A DNA stretch of 64,000 bases from Mucilaginibacter glaciei (GTDB lineage Bacteria; Bacteroidota; Bacteroidia; Sphingobacteriales; Sphingobacteriaceae), in the NCBI RefSeq assembly GCF_014773245.1, contig NZ_JACWMX010000005.1:372001-436000 (forward strand), in the 5' to 3' direction. The position numbers were made by a program, and so were the translations under genes. Positions 28,309 to 37,788 of this stretch are shown here, in pieces (within the stretch, counting starts at the first letter, position 1; every line of letters begins with the position of its first letter). Under the pieces are notes generated by a model. That model was not told the origin of the DNA. It was given only the letters and a program-made list of their open reading frames with translations, and searched no databases.

Positions 28309-29238
28309 TTAAATGCCGACAAACTCAATCCACATAATGATGCGGTAAGGGTTCATCAGCTCTACATTTTTCATATTGAAATCGGGCGTTCCTATTTTGC
28401 CTGTCTCGACATCGTCAAGGCTCCATTTACTACGAGTGCCGCCGCGATCTACGTCATCAACTTTTCTAGGCCTCTCAAAATCTAACTCCGGGATATTCTC
28501 TTTTACGAGCTTTACACTTTTTGCACCTGCCGTTGTGCCTATAGCTGCATCAAAGTCTTCATCGTCGGGATCTTGCGCCATCGGGAAAGTTCCGCGCATG
28601 GCTGTGTATTCCTGCCATCCGGGCGGGATCTCACTCGCGGGCCTGCCCCAAAAAACCTTGCCGCCGTTTGCACCAAGTGCCGTTTTAATAAACGGTGCGG
28701 CTATGAGTTTTAGGAAAGCGACATCGGCTTTTAATTGGGCATATGCTGAATCACCACCGGTAGCATCGCCCGGCACGATTAACGTTAAGTGCTGATCAAC
28801 TTCTAACTGAAAATTAGAGATGATCAACCGACCTTTAGTGTCATCATCAGGGTCGATATCATTGTATATAATCAACTCCGGGTTAAGCTCACCGCCGCCA
28901 ATCTGCGTGGCAAACACAGGGTACATAGTGCGGTTCTTTAACCTGGTATCCCTAATAGTCACGGTATTCGTTGCCGGATCGTAGCTATAATTTTCATCGT
29001 CATTAAAAACCATGAACGGGGAAGGCTGGGTAGTGACAGGCACAGCTCCGCCACCACCACCGCCGCCCGCACCGAATGGCAAATCGGATATCTTAGACTT
29101 TCTCAATACACCGGCCGATGTGTCCCAAACCCAAACGAGGTCATCACCCGCAGCCACTTCGCCGATAGGATAATCGGGCGATTCCGGCATTTTTACTTTG
29201 ATTACGGTTGGCGGTGGCAATATGGGTTCAGGTAACAT
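28309..29238 (-). CDS. Tail collar-domain protein
   Basis: A 309-residue protein. The N-terminal 60 residues are followed by a Gly-rich linker (eight G in a row near residue 80), a beta-rich middle and a C-terminal part with the tail-collar pattern: GRPASEIPPGWQEYTAMRGTFPMAQDP ... GTTAGAKSVKL. This PPGW/G-x-FP pattern is found in short-fibre and receptor-tip proteins. It lies between the tail-tip and fibre genes, so it probably forms a distal fibre or the tail tip. Transcribed with them. Confidence 0.78.
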   Translation of the reverse strand: MLPEPILPPPTVIKVKMPESPDYPIGEVAAGDDLVWVWDTSAGVLRKSKISDLPFGAGGGGGGGAVPVTTQPSPFMVFNDDENYSYDPATNTVTIRDTRLKNRTMYPVFATQIGGGELNPELIIYNDIDPDDDTKGRLIISNFQLEVDQHLTLIVPGDATGGDSAYAQLKADVAFLKLIAAPFIKTALGANGGKVFWGRPASEIPPGWQEYTAMRGTFPMAQDPDDEDFDAAIGTTAGAKSVKLVKENIPELDFERPRKVDDVDRGGTRSKWSLDDVETGKIGTPDFNMKNVELMNPYRIIMWIEFVGI

Positions 29239-29242
29239 ATCT

Positions 29243-30616
29243 TTAGCTTATTAATTTTAGGAAAAGTGATTGAACGGCCACGCTGTCGGCAAGCTCGATA
29301 CTGCTATACACGTTTGGATTCCTGATCATACGCCTGTAATTTACCAGGCGGATGGATCGGTCAATATTGAATTGCGGACTTCTTAACTGATAATTTTTTC
29401 CGAGTTCTAATTCAACAGATTCACGTTTGAAATACACATCATTGCATTGAACAGGATAAACCACTTTGCCCGGCCCGTTCTCGTTAAGCCAGGCTTTACC
29501 TTTGGCCTTTAATTCAGCCTCTGCATTAACAATGTAGCTTAAAGGCATATCTATGCCGATCAATACATATTTGTCGCCTACAGCGGGTTTTAGGACGTCT
29601 GACGGTAGGTTTGTGGTTTCATTAATGAGCAGGTTGATCGTAAACGTCTTTGTTGGGTTATCAAAGCTGTGAATGTCGAAAGTCAGACCGGCCATCTGAC
29701 CGGTATTGAAAGTCAGCTGAGCAGTTACACCCGGTAACAAATAGTCGTTTATATTGAAGTCGATATCGGCATCTGTAAAAACCAACTTGTCAGCGACTGC
29801 GCTTACGATACCTTCCCTGCGCGGGTAGATATCATCGAAATAGATTGATTCTTCAAAAACGCCCAAAACATCGGCGTTTTTCTCAATATAATCCGCATCG
29901 CCGCTTCTAAGGAATTGCGCACCATCACGGTAATTCGTGCCGATATTTCTGCTACCGCCATAAACATAAAGTCGGGTAATAGGGCCGTTAGTGTCGCCGC
30001 TTTCCTGATTTTCCATTGCAAGTCCAGCTAATGCTTTACCCGCGCCGTATTCGAGTATAACGCCGCTCGTCAAGACCTTTTTGGTAAGGCTGAAGGTTTT
30101 GTCTTCTAACGCGTATTCAGTACCAAACTTAGTAGCTAAAGTTGCCGCTACCTCTAAACAGTTCTGATTATCAAAGTCGATATCTACAAAGTCCGATTCG
30201 ATCACGTCACCTAACTTCCATCCGCCGCCTGGCTCCCAACGTTCCATGTTAGCAATAATCAGGTTACAGAAGTCGATAGCACGGCCGCGCTGACTAAACT
30301 TTAGCTCTGTAAAGCGGTTGTGGCTGTCGAGGGTAAAGAATTTAGCCTTACGCATATCATATTGCAAGCCCTCCATTGTTAGCGAATATTCTATATCCCT
30401 GTTAGCTACCTTATTAAAAGGCACCGGTCGATTTATTTTATAGGTGCGGCCAAATACTTTAGCATTGTCACCGATGCCGAATGATATCGGTGCAGTCGAT
30501 TTAAAGCCAAGCAAAACGATATCATTACGCATAACGCCGCGATCCTGATAGCTGCTATCATCCGGCTCAATAACTGCCCTTGCATCCGTACTGCCTTTTT
30601 TATAGATCGTTATCAT
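29243..30616 (-). CDS. Tail-tip/hub protein (tail-associated)
   Basis: A 457-residue protein without a catalytic motif that I can see. The N-terminal half is beta-rich with an early VMRNDIVLLGF ... FGRTYKINRPVPF stretch resembling central hub (Tal, prophage endopeptidase tail) proteins of siphoviruses; the C-terminal half has a helix-rich region (YIVNAEAELKAKGKAWLNENGPG). It overlaps the distal-tail-like gene by 4 bases and directly precedes the collar gene, which is the usual siphovirus order TMP - Dit - Tal - tip. The call rests mainly on that order. Confidence 0.65.
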   Translation of the reverse strand: MITIYKKGSTDARAVIEPDDSSYQDRGVMRNDIVLLGFKSTAPISFGIGDNAKVFGRTYKINRPVPFNKVANRDIEYSLTMEGLQYDMRKAKFFTLDSHNRFTELKFSQRGRAIDFCNLIIANMERWEPGGGWKLGDVIESDFVDIDFDNQNCLEVAATLATKFGTEYALEDKTFSLTKKVLTSGVILEYGAGKALAGLAMENQESGDTNGPITRLYVYGGSRNIGTNYRDGAQFLRSGDADYIEKNADVLGVFEESIYFDDIYPRREGIVSAVADKLVFTDADIDFNINDYLLPGVTAQLTFNTGQMAGLTFDIHSFDNPTKTFTINLLINETTNLPSDVLKPAVGDKYVLIGIDMPLSYIVNAEAELKAKGKAWLNENGPGKVVYPVQCNDVYFKRESVELELGKNYQLRSPQFNIDRSIRLVNYRRMIRNPNVYSSIELADSVAVQSLFLKLIS

Positions 30617-31077
30617 GCTGTTAAAAATCTGTCCTGATCATCTACTAAATAAACCCTTACGATATTTGCAAGTGGGTTAAGCTCGCCTAATACCAAATCG
30701 AACATAATGCCTACGCGCAGCGCATCGAGCTGTGTGAGCGTGGTAAGGTTCGTTTGCTTTTTAAAATAAACCTGGTAAAACCGGTTATTCTCTGCCCGGT
30801 AGAGTTCGTGCAGGCCCGGGGCGGTAACTACCGTTTGGAATGCTTCATATTTGTAAAAGAAATCTTCACGGCCATTGGCGATGAGCGCAAGCTTCATTGT
30901 GAATTCGCGCGGTTTGAACTTTGGTTCGGCCAAATCCTTGATAATGCCGTCCTCATCCTTAAAATCCTGTTCAAGGCTGTCCTTGACATCTGCCCACGCA
31001 ATAAAAGGGTCTGAATCCCTGCGTGCAGTGACACCAAATAGTGCTTTAAAATCATATCCGTTCCAAGCGTATCTCAT
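30613..31077 (-). CDS. Distal tail (Dit-like) protein
   Basis: A 154-residue protein directly after the tape measure gene (2-base gap) and overlapping the hub gene by 4 bases. It opens YAWNGYDFKALFGVTARRDS and contains FKPREFTMKLALIANG and YRFYQVYFKKQ-like beta strands, as expected for the N-terminal ring domain of Dit proteins. The short length means it lacks the galectin-like C-terminal half. Call based on position and general pattern. Confidence 0.6.
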   Translation of the reverse strand: MRYAWNGYDFKALFGVTARRDSDPFIAWADVKDSLEQDFKDEDGIIKDLAEPKFKPREFTMKLALIANGREDFFYKYEAFQTVVTAPGLHELYRAENNRFYQVYFKKQTNLTTLTQLDALRVGIMFDLVLGELNPLANIVRVYLVDDQDRFLTA

Positions 31078-31079
31078 AA

Positions 31080-34000
31080 CTATTTACCTGCTGCCCTGAT
31101 GGCGTTTTCTAAATTTTTGGATGATGTATTGCTGTCGATATTCTTCAGGCTGTCCCGCATCTGATCGCTGTTGTCAGCGGTGCGTTTCGTGCTGGAGGCG
31201 ATAGACATTTGTATAAGGGTTTGGGCTTTGCTCTCGGCCAGTTGATCCTGCAAAGTTTTAGCACTGCCGCTGTTAATAGCATTGGCTTGCACTACCGCCA
31301 ACTGTACGCCACGCATTGCGCCTGCAACTACGTTCGCCTGATCAGCTGATATGCCGGTGATCCCACCCGATAAAGCTGAACTATTCGCCGGAGTGATCAC
31401 TCCCGCATCGCCTATAACTTTTAGCACATCTGCATATTTTGTAGATGCACCATCAACCAGGCCTTTGTAAAGTTCTTTAAGCTGCGCCTGCTCTGCGCTG
31501 TCCAGACCTCCGCCGCTCTCGCTTAATTCGGCAAACTTTTTATAGTACTCCTTTACAGCATCATTCAAAAATCCGCTCTCAAATTGGCTGATGAAGGCTT
31601 CACGGATAGAATCGCCGAAATCGTCAGAGAAATCCTTAAAGCCGCGTTTACCTGCCTTTAGGCCGTCCAAAATGGCTTTAGCTAATGAATTTGATGTAGT
31701 GCCGGTAAAAACCTGATCAAGTTCATCCTTGACGGCTTTGGTTGCATCATCAATGCTGCCCATCTCGTCCTTTACTTTTTTCAATTGCTCAAACCAGGTC
31801 TTAGTAGCATCCGTCAGTTTGCCTTCAGTGTACAGTTTCTCGAGCGTGTCGTAATCCACGCCGCCTAAACCGGCAAGATCTTGCACCACTTTCTTCTTTC
31901 TGGCTATACCCAAAAAGCCGCCGTATTTTTCGGTGTGCTCGCCGGTGACCTGCTGCCCGGTAGCCTGTATCTTTGCGAGCAGGGTATTGTAATCAGCGGT
32001 TGCCTGTAGTTTTTGAGTATCGAGCAGTTTCTGACGGGCAGCTAATTCTTGTAAGGCAAGATTAGTCAGGTCGGTTTGCGACCGAACCCGGTCACGCAGC
32101 AATGCGTTGTAATTTATCTCGCCGGTGATCAGGCTATCCTGGTAACGTTCTAATTCTTTCGCTGATGCAATAGCACTTTCTTTAGCTGCCTTAAAAAGAC
32201 CAACCACGGCACCGACGGCTTTTATTACGCCTCCCACAACTGCACCTGCAATAGGGATGACACTTGTAATAGCTGAAACCGTTCCTAAGAAGCCGCCGCC
32301 GTTATTCGCTTTTGTCGCAGCAAAACTGGCAAAGGCCGTTTTTAATTTTGAAACGTTGGCAGTTAGGTTTCCCACTGTGTCGAACGCACGGGCAAACCCG
32401 TTGATCGTATTAGCGAGGTTATCATCTAAACCTACTAAGGCCTGCCCGATCTCACCTAATGCGCCGGCAATGGCCAGTGCGCCTTGCGCAGCGGTATTGT
32501 TTTTTATCGTGTCCTGCGCCTGCCGGATATACGCAATGATCTTTTCATATTGCTCTTTTGTTATCCGGCCTGCTGCTAATTCGGCATCAGCGGTAACCTG
32601 GGCTTGCTTTAAACGGAAGTTAGCCTGTTCTATCGTAAGGCTTTCAATAGTCTGCGCAAGACTGCGGTAGGTGTCTACCTGGCTCTCCGCATTAAGCTTC
32701 AATTGCTCCAACTCTGCCTCACCCTGATCCAATGCCAATTGCGCTTGCTTGTCCTTACCGGCTTTACGCAGGTCAGCAGCACGCTTCAAATACTTTTCCC
32801 TGATGAGATTTGCTTGCTCCTCAAAATTCAACGTAGACGAAAGGGCCTCCAGGTACTGCGCGGCCTGTTGTTTCTTTTCATCAACACTTGCTTTCAGTAT
32901 CAATTCTTTGCGGGCCTGTAATGCACCGCTCAACGGGCCTGCCGGTATTGATGCGGCAAGGTTGTCCAGGTATGTTTTTAAATCTTCTCCCGATTTAAGC
33001 AGGTCGGCATATTCTTTATCGGCAGCATCTTTGCCCAGTTTGGTTTTATAGTCGTTGTATTCGGCGTATAAATTCTTTTTGGTATCAATATCCTTTGCGA
33101 TGAAATCATTCTCATTCAATAAAGCTTGATTATCTTCCGCGCTGTTCTCGTTTTTCTGTAGCGTACGTTTGTTGATCTTAACCTTATTAGCAGGGTTAGC
33201 ATTGTACTTATCAATGTCTGCCCGCAGCTTATTATACCCATCACGGATAGCCTGTAATTTCTGCTGATCATCGCTTATTGAGCCGGTGTTATATTTTTGG
33301 TTGAGGTCATATATCTTTTGCAGGATAGCCGCCCGGCGTTGCGCTTCACTCTCCAGATCACGCAGGCCTTTCGCATCTGCCTTTGTGCTGTAGGTGTCGA
33401 TCAGCTTTTGCAGGGCTATTAGTTTAGCTTTTAAAGCGGATTGTTGCTTATCACCCGGAGCAAGTGCATCTAACTTTTCCTGCAATGCTTTTTGCAGGCT
33501 TTCCAGATCATTTTTACCTGAAGCCTCGCTAACTAACTTATTATAGTCAGCAATTAGCTTACCGTTACCTTTTGCAGATACCGCAAGACTTAAATCAATT
33601 GTAAATTTGCTTGAAGTATTACCCTTATTGTTAGTATCAACGTTAGCTTTATCGATCTCTGTCTGATAAACTTTTCGAATGTCCTTTATTTGTTGATTTA
33701 TCCTGTCTTTGTAATTCTGTAACGCTTTCTCATTACTAAATGTAGCTTTACCACTTAGCACATCAAGCAGTCCTGTGCCAATACGTTCAGTTAAAGGGAT
33801 GCCTGAAAGCCCCTTTGTATCTACATCAATTAGCTGACCCTGTAAATCCTGTATCTTGCTTGCCGCCGCTGCTGTCTTTGCGCTTGCCACAATTGAGGCT
33901 GTATAAGCATCTATCGCGGCTTTAGCTTTCCCAGCCTTTACCTCTTCATCGCTATATTGTTTTAAACGATCACCGGTAATTTCACGCAATTTGCTTAACG

Positions 34001-35252
34001 CGCTTATCCTTAATTCTTCAGACTTGGTATGATCAGTAACCGTCCTTGTAAGGCTCTCGGTTTGCTGTTTCAATGCTAAAGCAGCCTTTTCTCCTTTTAT
34101 GTTAATATCAGTCAGATTTTTCTGACTCGCTTCTGCTGTGGTAGTAGCGTTGTAAAGGCTATAAGCTACGAGAGCAAGAGCAGCTATACCCGCTGTATAG
34201 GCGGCGGTTGTTATAGCACCCGCAAGCATTTCGCTGTTTAAAAGTACTGTTGCAGCCGTTTGGGCTTCCATTGCTCCCTGTAACAATAAGTGCGATAAGC
34301 TCTGCGCAGCGTTGGCTATGGCAGAGGCTTTGCTTAAAGCGACCTGTACGAGCAACGCTGCACGGTAACTGCCGTACACCACAATAAGTAGCTCAATGGT
34401 ATCAAGTAAGCGTTGATAGTTATTGATTAGATCAGCCGCAACTGAAATTCCGCCTTTTAAGAATCCATCCGAACTTGAACCTATTTTGTTTAATAATTGC
34501 TGGAATGCATCTTCGAGGTTGCTTAATTGCCCCGTTAGTGTCAGACTCTGCTTTTGCATCAGGTTAAAGAATATTCCCGATGAACCCGTAAGGTTGTTGA
34601 ACGCTTTTTCTATTTGAGGGAAACCCACCTTCCCACTTTCAACCAGTTTGTTAACCTGGTCATCGGTCACGCCAAATTGTTTAGCTAATTCCTGAATAAT
34701 CGGGATGCCGCGACCGGTGAACTGTCGGATATCCTGTGAATAGGCGCGTCCCTGTGTTTTAAGCGTGCCGTACAAATAAATGATATCACTTAACGGGGCG
34801 GATACACCGGCCGCAATGTTACCGGTAGTAGTTAACACACTATTAATGTCTTTTGCGGCAAAGCCGTAAGCCAATAGCTGCTTGGTGGCAGTAGCCACTT
34901 CGGTAAGGTTAAACGGAGTAGTTGCTGCAAACTTTACCGTTTCGGCAAATAGCGCATCGCCTTTGGTTTTGCTTTTAAGGATGGTTTCATACGCAACGTT
35001 CAATTGCTCAAACTCGCCACGCACTTTTACTACCTCTGATAAGAAGTTCTTAGCTGCACTAATGGAAAAGTATGCCGTAGCCGCCTGCGCTGCCTTCTGC
35101 GCCCACTTATCCAACTCGGCACCGGATTGTTGCGCCTGTTGAGTAACCTTACGGTTAGTACTTTGAAAATCCCGCTCGCCCTGCAATAAGGTACGCAGCA
35201 ACGAGGGGTTGTCAATAAGTATCTGAATATCTATAGGGCCTAATCCGTCCAT
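31080..35252 (-). CDS. Tape measure protein
   Basis: A 1390-residue protein. The tape-measure N-terminal domain is clear at about residues 65-265 (GEFEQLNVAYETILKSKTKG ... FAATTPFNLTEVATATKQLLAYGF ... GRAYSQDIRQFTGRGIPIIQELA). A hydrophobic segment follows (about 330-370), then a very long helical, Lys/Ala/Gln-rich coiled region to about 1000, a second hydrophobic segment (ITSVIPIAGAVVGGVIKAVGAVVGLF, about residues 985-1020) and a helical tail. It sets tail length and helps DNA entry. With about 1.5 angstrom per residue a tail of roughly 200 nm is expected. Confidence 0.95.
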   Translation of the reverse strand: MDGLGPIDIQILIDNPSLLRTLLQGERDFQSTNRKVTQQAQQSGAELDKWAQKAAQAATAYFSISAAKNFLSEVVKVRGEFEQLNVAYETILKSKTKGDALFAETVKFAATTPFNLTEVATATKQLLAYGFAAKDINSVLTTTGNIAAGVSAPLSDIIYLYGTLKTQGRAYSQDIRQFTGRGIPIIQELAKQFGVTDDQVNKLVESGKVGFPQIEKAFNNLTGSSGIFFNLMQKQSLTLTGQLSNLEDAFQQLLNKIGSSSDGFLKGGISVAADLINNYQRLLDTIELLIVVYGSYRAALLVQVALSKASAIANAAQSLSHLLLQGAMEAQTAATVLLNSEMLAGAITTAAYTAGIAALALVAYSLYNATTTAEASQKNLTDINIKGEKAALALKQQTESLTRTVTDHTKSEELRISALSKLREITGDRLKQYSDEEVKAGKAKAAIDAYTASIVASAKTAAAASKIQDLQGQLIDVDTKGLSGIPLTERIGTGLLDVLSGKATFSNEKALQNYKDRINQQIKDIRKVYQTEIDKANVDTNNKGNTSSKFTIDLSLAVSAKGNGKLIADYNKLVSEASGKNDLESLQKALQEKLDALAPGDKQQSALKAKLIALQKLIDTYSTKADAKGLRDLESEAQRRAAILQKIYDLNQKYNTGSISDDQQKLQAIRDGYNKLRADIDKYNANPANKVKINKRTLQKNENSAEDNQALLNENDFIAKDIDTKKNLYAEYNDYKTKLGKDAADKEYADLLKSGEDLKTYLDNLAASIPAGPLSGALQARKELILKASVDEKKQQAAQYLEALSSTLNFEEQANLIREKYLKRAADLRKAGKDKQAQLALDQGEAELEQLKLNAESQVDTYRSLAQTIESLTIEQANFRLKQAQVTADAELAAGRITKEQYEKIIAYIRQAQDTIKNNTAAQGALAIAGALGEIGQALVGLDDNLANTINGFARAFDTVGNLTANVSKLKTAFASFAATKANNGGGFLGTVSAITSVIPIAGAVVGGVIKAVGAVVGLFKAAKESAIASAKELERYQDSLITGEINYNALLRDRVRSQTDLTNLALQELAARQKLLDTQKLQATADYNTLLAKIQATGQQVTGEHTEKYGGFLGIARKKKVVQDLAGLGGVDYDTLEKLYTEGKLTDATKTWFEQLKKVKDEMGSIDDATKAVKDELDQVFTGTTSNSLAKAILDGLKAGKRGFKDFSDDFGDSIREAFISQFESGFLNDAVKEYYKKFAELSESGGGLDSAEQAQLKELYKGLVDGASTKYADVLKVIGDAGVITPANSSALSGGITGISADQANVVAGAMRGVQLAVVQANAINSGSAKTLQDQLAESKAQTLIQMSIASSTKRTADNSDQMRDSLKNIDSNTSSKNLENAIRAAGK

Positions 35253-35257
35253 TTTGT

Positions 35258-35449
35258 TTAATCTTCAAAGGCTTTGAAATCTTCTAATGAATCAGCCTCT
35301 TTAATGTCTTCTTTATCGCTACTTTCATAGGCCGGTGCATCGGCCAGCATCATTTGCAGATTGATCCAACTGATACCCCACATGAGGTAATGCCAGGTGA
35401 AACCGAGTTCTTTAATAATGTTAAAATTGTAACCCCAGGGGCTATGCAT
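35258..35449 (-). CDS. Tail assembly chaperone, frameshift extension (GT-like)
   Basis: A 63-codon frame directly before the tape measure gene, ending in a very acidic tail (ESSDKEDIKEADSLEDFKAFED). The frame stays open upstream of its ATG to about 35545, overlapping the end of the preceding gene in the -1 frame. A GGGG run at 35467-35470 would allow a -1 slip from that gene into this one. This is the lambda G/GT layout, so it is probably translated as an extension of the upstream protein as well as, or instead of, separately. Confidence 0.6.
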   Translation of the reverse strand: MHSPWGYNFNIIKELGFTWHYLMWGISWINLQMMLADAPAYESSDKEDIKEADSLEDFKAFED

Positions 35450-35460
35450 GCCGGAGCATT

Positions 35461-35934
35461 TTAACTCCCCTGATTTTCGTGGCTCAGATTTGGCGCGGTG
35501 ATTTTCATCGTGGCAATCAATCTGATAGAAGTCGTAAAACTTTCCTTACTGGATAGCATTACCAATAAGTTTACTATGGTAAGCATCTGCATATTGTTCA
35601 GGTGCCAGTAAAGCCACCTTGAAACGATCCTTGTAAATAGTTTACCTCTCCAGTAACCGTGCAACCAGGCTACGGCGATGATGCTGCAAAGCGTACGGCC
35701 ATGTTTCGTAAACAGCGCATGCGCGTTGCCTTCATCCATTTCTTTTAACTCATCAGCCTGAATACCCGTTGAAAGATATAGTGCGCTGATGCGTAGTAAT
35801 GTACCCTGATTGGGCGCGAGCATGACCAGCTCAATGATCTTCCTGCCGAAAACCCGAAACAATAAAGGTGCGGTTACCCGCACCTTTATCCCTTGTTCGA
35901 GCAGCGTTGCGGCCGCTTGCTGTTCAACTTTCAT
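35461..35934 (-). CDS. Tail assembly chaperone (G-like)
   Basis: A 157-residue protein between the major tail protein and tape measure genes, the fixed place of siphovirus tail chaperones. It is helical and lacks a recognised motif (LLRISALYLSTGIQADELKEMDEG). The last codons ...CAG GGG AGT TAA contain a possible -1 slip site leading into the next frame. It starts 1 base after the tail-tube gene stop, so the two are co-translated. Confidence 0.6.
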   Translation of the reverse strand: MKVEQQAAATLLEQGIKVRVTAPLLFRVFGRKIIELVMLAPNQGTLLRISALYLSTGIQADELKEMDEGNAHALFTKHGRTLCSIIAVAWLHGYWRGKLFTRIVSRWLYWHLNNMQMLTIVNLLVMLSSKESFTTSIRLIATMKITAPNLSHENQGS

Positions 35935-35935
35935 T

Positions 35936-36709
35936 TTATGGTAATGCTACGGTAATCGTTACGAGTGCTTTGTTCTCAAATCCGTTTTCATCGGCTACGG
36001 CCAACTGGAATTTGTAAACGCCTTGAACAAGGCCGGTAACGTTGGTTCCCAACGCCGCAGGGGTTGTAATAACCGGCGCAGCGGCGCCATCAGGTTTGGA
36101 AACGCAACTCCATAGTTTGGAAGTGATCATCCCTCTGTTAGCTACTGCGGTACCTAACAAGGCAACGTTATCAACGCCTATGTTCTGGGCATTTCCTGCA
36201 CTAACAAGCGGGTTAGTGTATTTAGAGATGCGCAATGCAGGTATGCCCGCACCAGTTGGTTTTAAAACGGTAATGGTAATTTCCAATAGGGGAACGCCAT
36301 CCTGTTTGAATTCAGCGTTGAAAACGGCGCGTAATACACCGCGAGGTATTTCGATCAGCGTACCATCTTTGGTAATCACCTGGAAGCTACGCTCGATCAC
36401 AGGAGCATAAGAAGGCTCTTCCCATGCACCATCAGCGGCGATATTACCGCCTTTGTAGGCAACCAACATATCGGGCGAATAATCGAACGTGCTGAATGCA
36501 AGCGTTCTTTTACCACGTTTAGAAAAAGATGCTTCGGGATCATCAAACTCTTCCGATTCCACATCGAAAACTGACTGCGCTTCTTCTTTCATAGAGGCAG
36601 TACCTTTGTAAGTAGTACCGCGCTGTACAAGCAATACGGCCATAGTACCCAGATCGGGTATCAACCCGTCTTTGATGGACTTTAATGAGTATGCAATTTG
36701 CTTTGGCAT
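35936..36709 (-). CDS. Major tail tube protein
   Basis: A 257-residue protein. The main part (about residues 1-170) fits tail-tube subunits (ESEEFDDPEASFSKRGKRTLAFSTFDYSPDMLVAYKGG). The last 80 residues form an Ig/PKD-like domain (VTGLVQGVYKFQLAVADENGF) of the kind that decorates lambda gpV and many other tubes. Its place upstream of chaperones and tape measure is the standard siphovirus order. No sheath gene accompanies it, so the tail is probably non-contractile. Confidence 0.82.
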   Translation of the reverse strand: MPKQIAYSLKSIKDGLIPDLGTMAVLLVQRGTTYKGTASMKEEAQSVFDVESEEFDDPEASFSKRGKRTLAFSTFDYSPDMLVAYKGGNIAADGAWEEPSYAPVIERSFQVITKDGTLIEIPRGVLRAVFNAEFKQDGVPLLEITITVLKPTGAGIPALRISKYTNPLVSAGNAQNIGVDNVALLGTAVANRGMITSKLWSCVSKPDGAAAPVITTPAALGTNVTGLVQGVYKFQLAVADENGFENKALVTITVALP

Positions 36710-36737
36710 TTTATGATTGAGTAGGTGTATTTTATTA

Positions 36738-36766
36738 ACCTGCCCTCGGTATGAGCGAGGGCAGGT
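36738..36766 (-). promoter_or_regulatory. Perfect GC-rich hairpin upstream of the tail tube gene
   Basis: A perfect 11-bp stem (ACCTGCCCTCG / CGAGGGCAGGT) with a 7-base loop in the 70-base gap before the tail tube gene. No U-run follows it on the transcribed strand, so it is more likely a message stabiliser or processing site than a terminator. Confidence 0.6.
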
Positions 36767-36779
36767 AGTTAATTAATGT

Positions 36780-37193
36780 TTAGGCTTTGTCGGCATCTGC
36801 CGAGGCTTTCGCTTTGTCGGCATTTTGCTTTTTAGTGATGGCGGTCTTTAGCACCGTATCGCTTTTGTCGGGATTGGCCTCTTCACCGATCACCTCGGCG
36901 TATAGGGCTTCGAGTTTCTGGCGGTCTTCTTTTTTCTGCGCCTCGATCTGCGCTTCAGTCAGGCCTTCTTCTTTCTCGTCCAGATCCGTCTCATCATCCT
37001 CGCTATCAGTACTGGGCATAACGTCGATGCGCTCCAGGCTCATAGTTTGCTTATCTACTAAGTTTTTGGCGTGGTTACGGCAATCGCTATCGCTTAAAAA
37101 TGCCTGGCCATCACTGGTAAAATATACCGTGTCTTTGTCCGCGTACGCACCAAAAATCTCTTTAGCGCGCTCGGTGTTCTTTTCTTTATTCAT
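36780..37193 (-). CDS. Acidic phage protein of unknown function in the late operon
   Basis: A protein of 137 residues from ATG 37193 (the frame extends 13 codons further, but the region upstream is structured and the ATG follows it directly). Residues 1-50 look folded (FGAYADKDTVYFTSDGQAFLSD), then a strongly acidic stretch (STDSEDDETDLDEKEEG), then a charged helix rich in K, A and D. It lies just before the tail tube gene, where some phages carry head-tail joining or decoration proteins. No family recognised. Confidence 0.65.
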   Translation of the reverse strand: MNKEKNTERAKEIFGAYADKDTVYFTSDGQAFLSDSDCRNHAKNLVDKQTMSLERIDVMPSTDSEDDETDLDEKEEGLTEAQIEAQKKEDRQKLEALYAEVIGEEANPDKSDTVLKTAITKKQNADKAKASADADKA

Positions 37194-37218
37194 ATTGGGT
37201 TTTTGAAGTTTAAATTGA

Positions 37219-37291
37219 AAACAGCGGCGCAAGGCCCGAATGACAATAGGTAGGCCGCAATGGCTCGAGGTGTTTGACCTGCCCGCTGTTT
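37219..37291 (-). other. Structured intergenic region, possible RNA element
   Basis: In the 118-base gap between two late genes, a 9-bp closing stem AAACAGCGG (37219-37227) / CCGCTGTTT (37283-37291) surrounds two smaller stems (GGCC/GGCC and AGGT/ACCT). It could be a three-way-junction leader. Evidence is only the visible base pairing. Confidence 0.4.
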
Positions 37292-37311
37292 AAATATTGT
37301 TTAATTGCGCT

Positions 37312-37788
37312 TTAAACGGCTTTTAAATAAAGGTTCTTGAAATAGTATTCTACCGCCATAACTGCATTGCTCCAGTTGATGCGGCCACCTGTAACAATCA
37401 TTAGCATACGAGCTGCCAGGTTATGGGCAAATGCGTCCTGATCTGCCTGATCGCTTTCCTTTACCGTATTTAATGCAGAGTTTAATACCATGCCATCGGG
37501 AAACTTACCAATCAAGTTTTTAGCATAGGTTAGCCCCGCGCTGACAACAGGCAGCTGCTTAACCAATTGTTCCCTTATCGTATTGTCAATAGTACCTGGT
37601 ATCAGGTCGGTGATCACTACGGCCAGTGGCGAAGCCATTGCCGCACGAACGTTATTAACGATCACGATCGCATGTTCAACTTCTGCAATGCTGATTCCAT
37701 CAGGGATGCCGTCAGTTGATACGGGTTTCGGTTTGGATGCAAAAAGGCTTGTAATAACTGCCCATGCTACTTTAAAAAATGTTTTCAT
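37312..37788 (-). CDS. Phage protein of unknown function in the lysis cassette
   Basis: A 158-residue helical protein that overlaps the lysozyme gene by one base, so it is translated with it. The N-terminus (FFKVAWAVITSLF) is a short hydrophobic segment that could be a membrane anchor or signal-arrest sequence. No spanin lipobox or other lysis motif is seen. A lysis accessory role is suggested by position only. Confidence 0.6.
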   Translation of the reverse strand: MKTFFKVAWAVITSLFASKPKPVSTDGIPDGISIAEVEHAIVIVNNVRAAMASPLAVVITDLIPGTIDNTIREQLVKQLPVVSAGLTYAKNLIGKFPDGMVLNSALNTVKESDQADQDAFAHNLAARMLMIVTGGRINWSNAVMAVEYYFKNLYLKAV

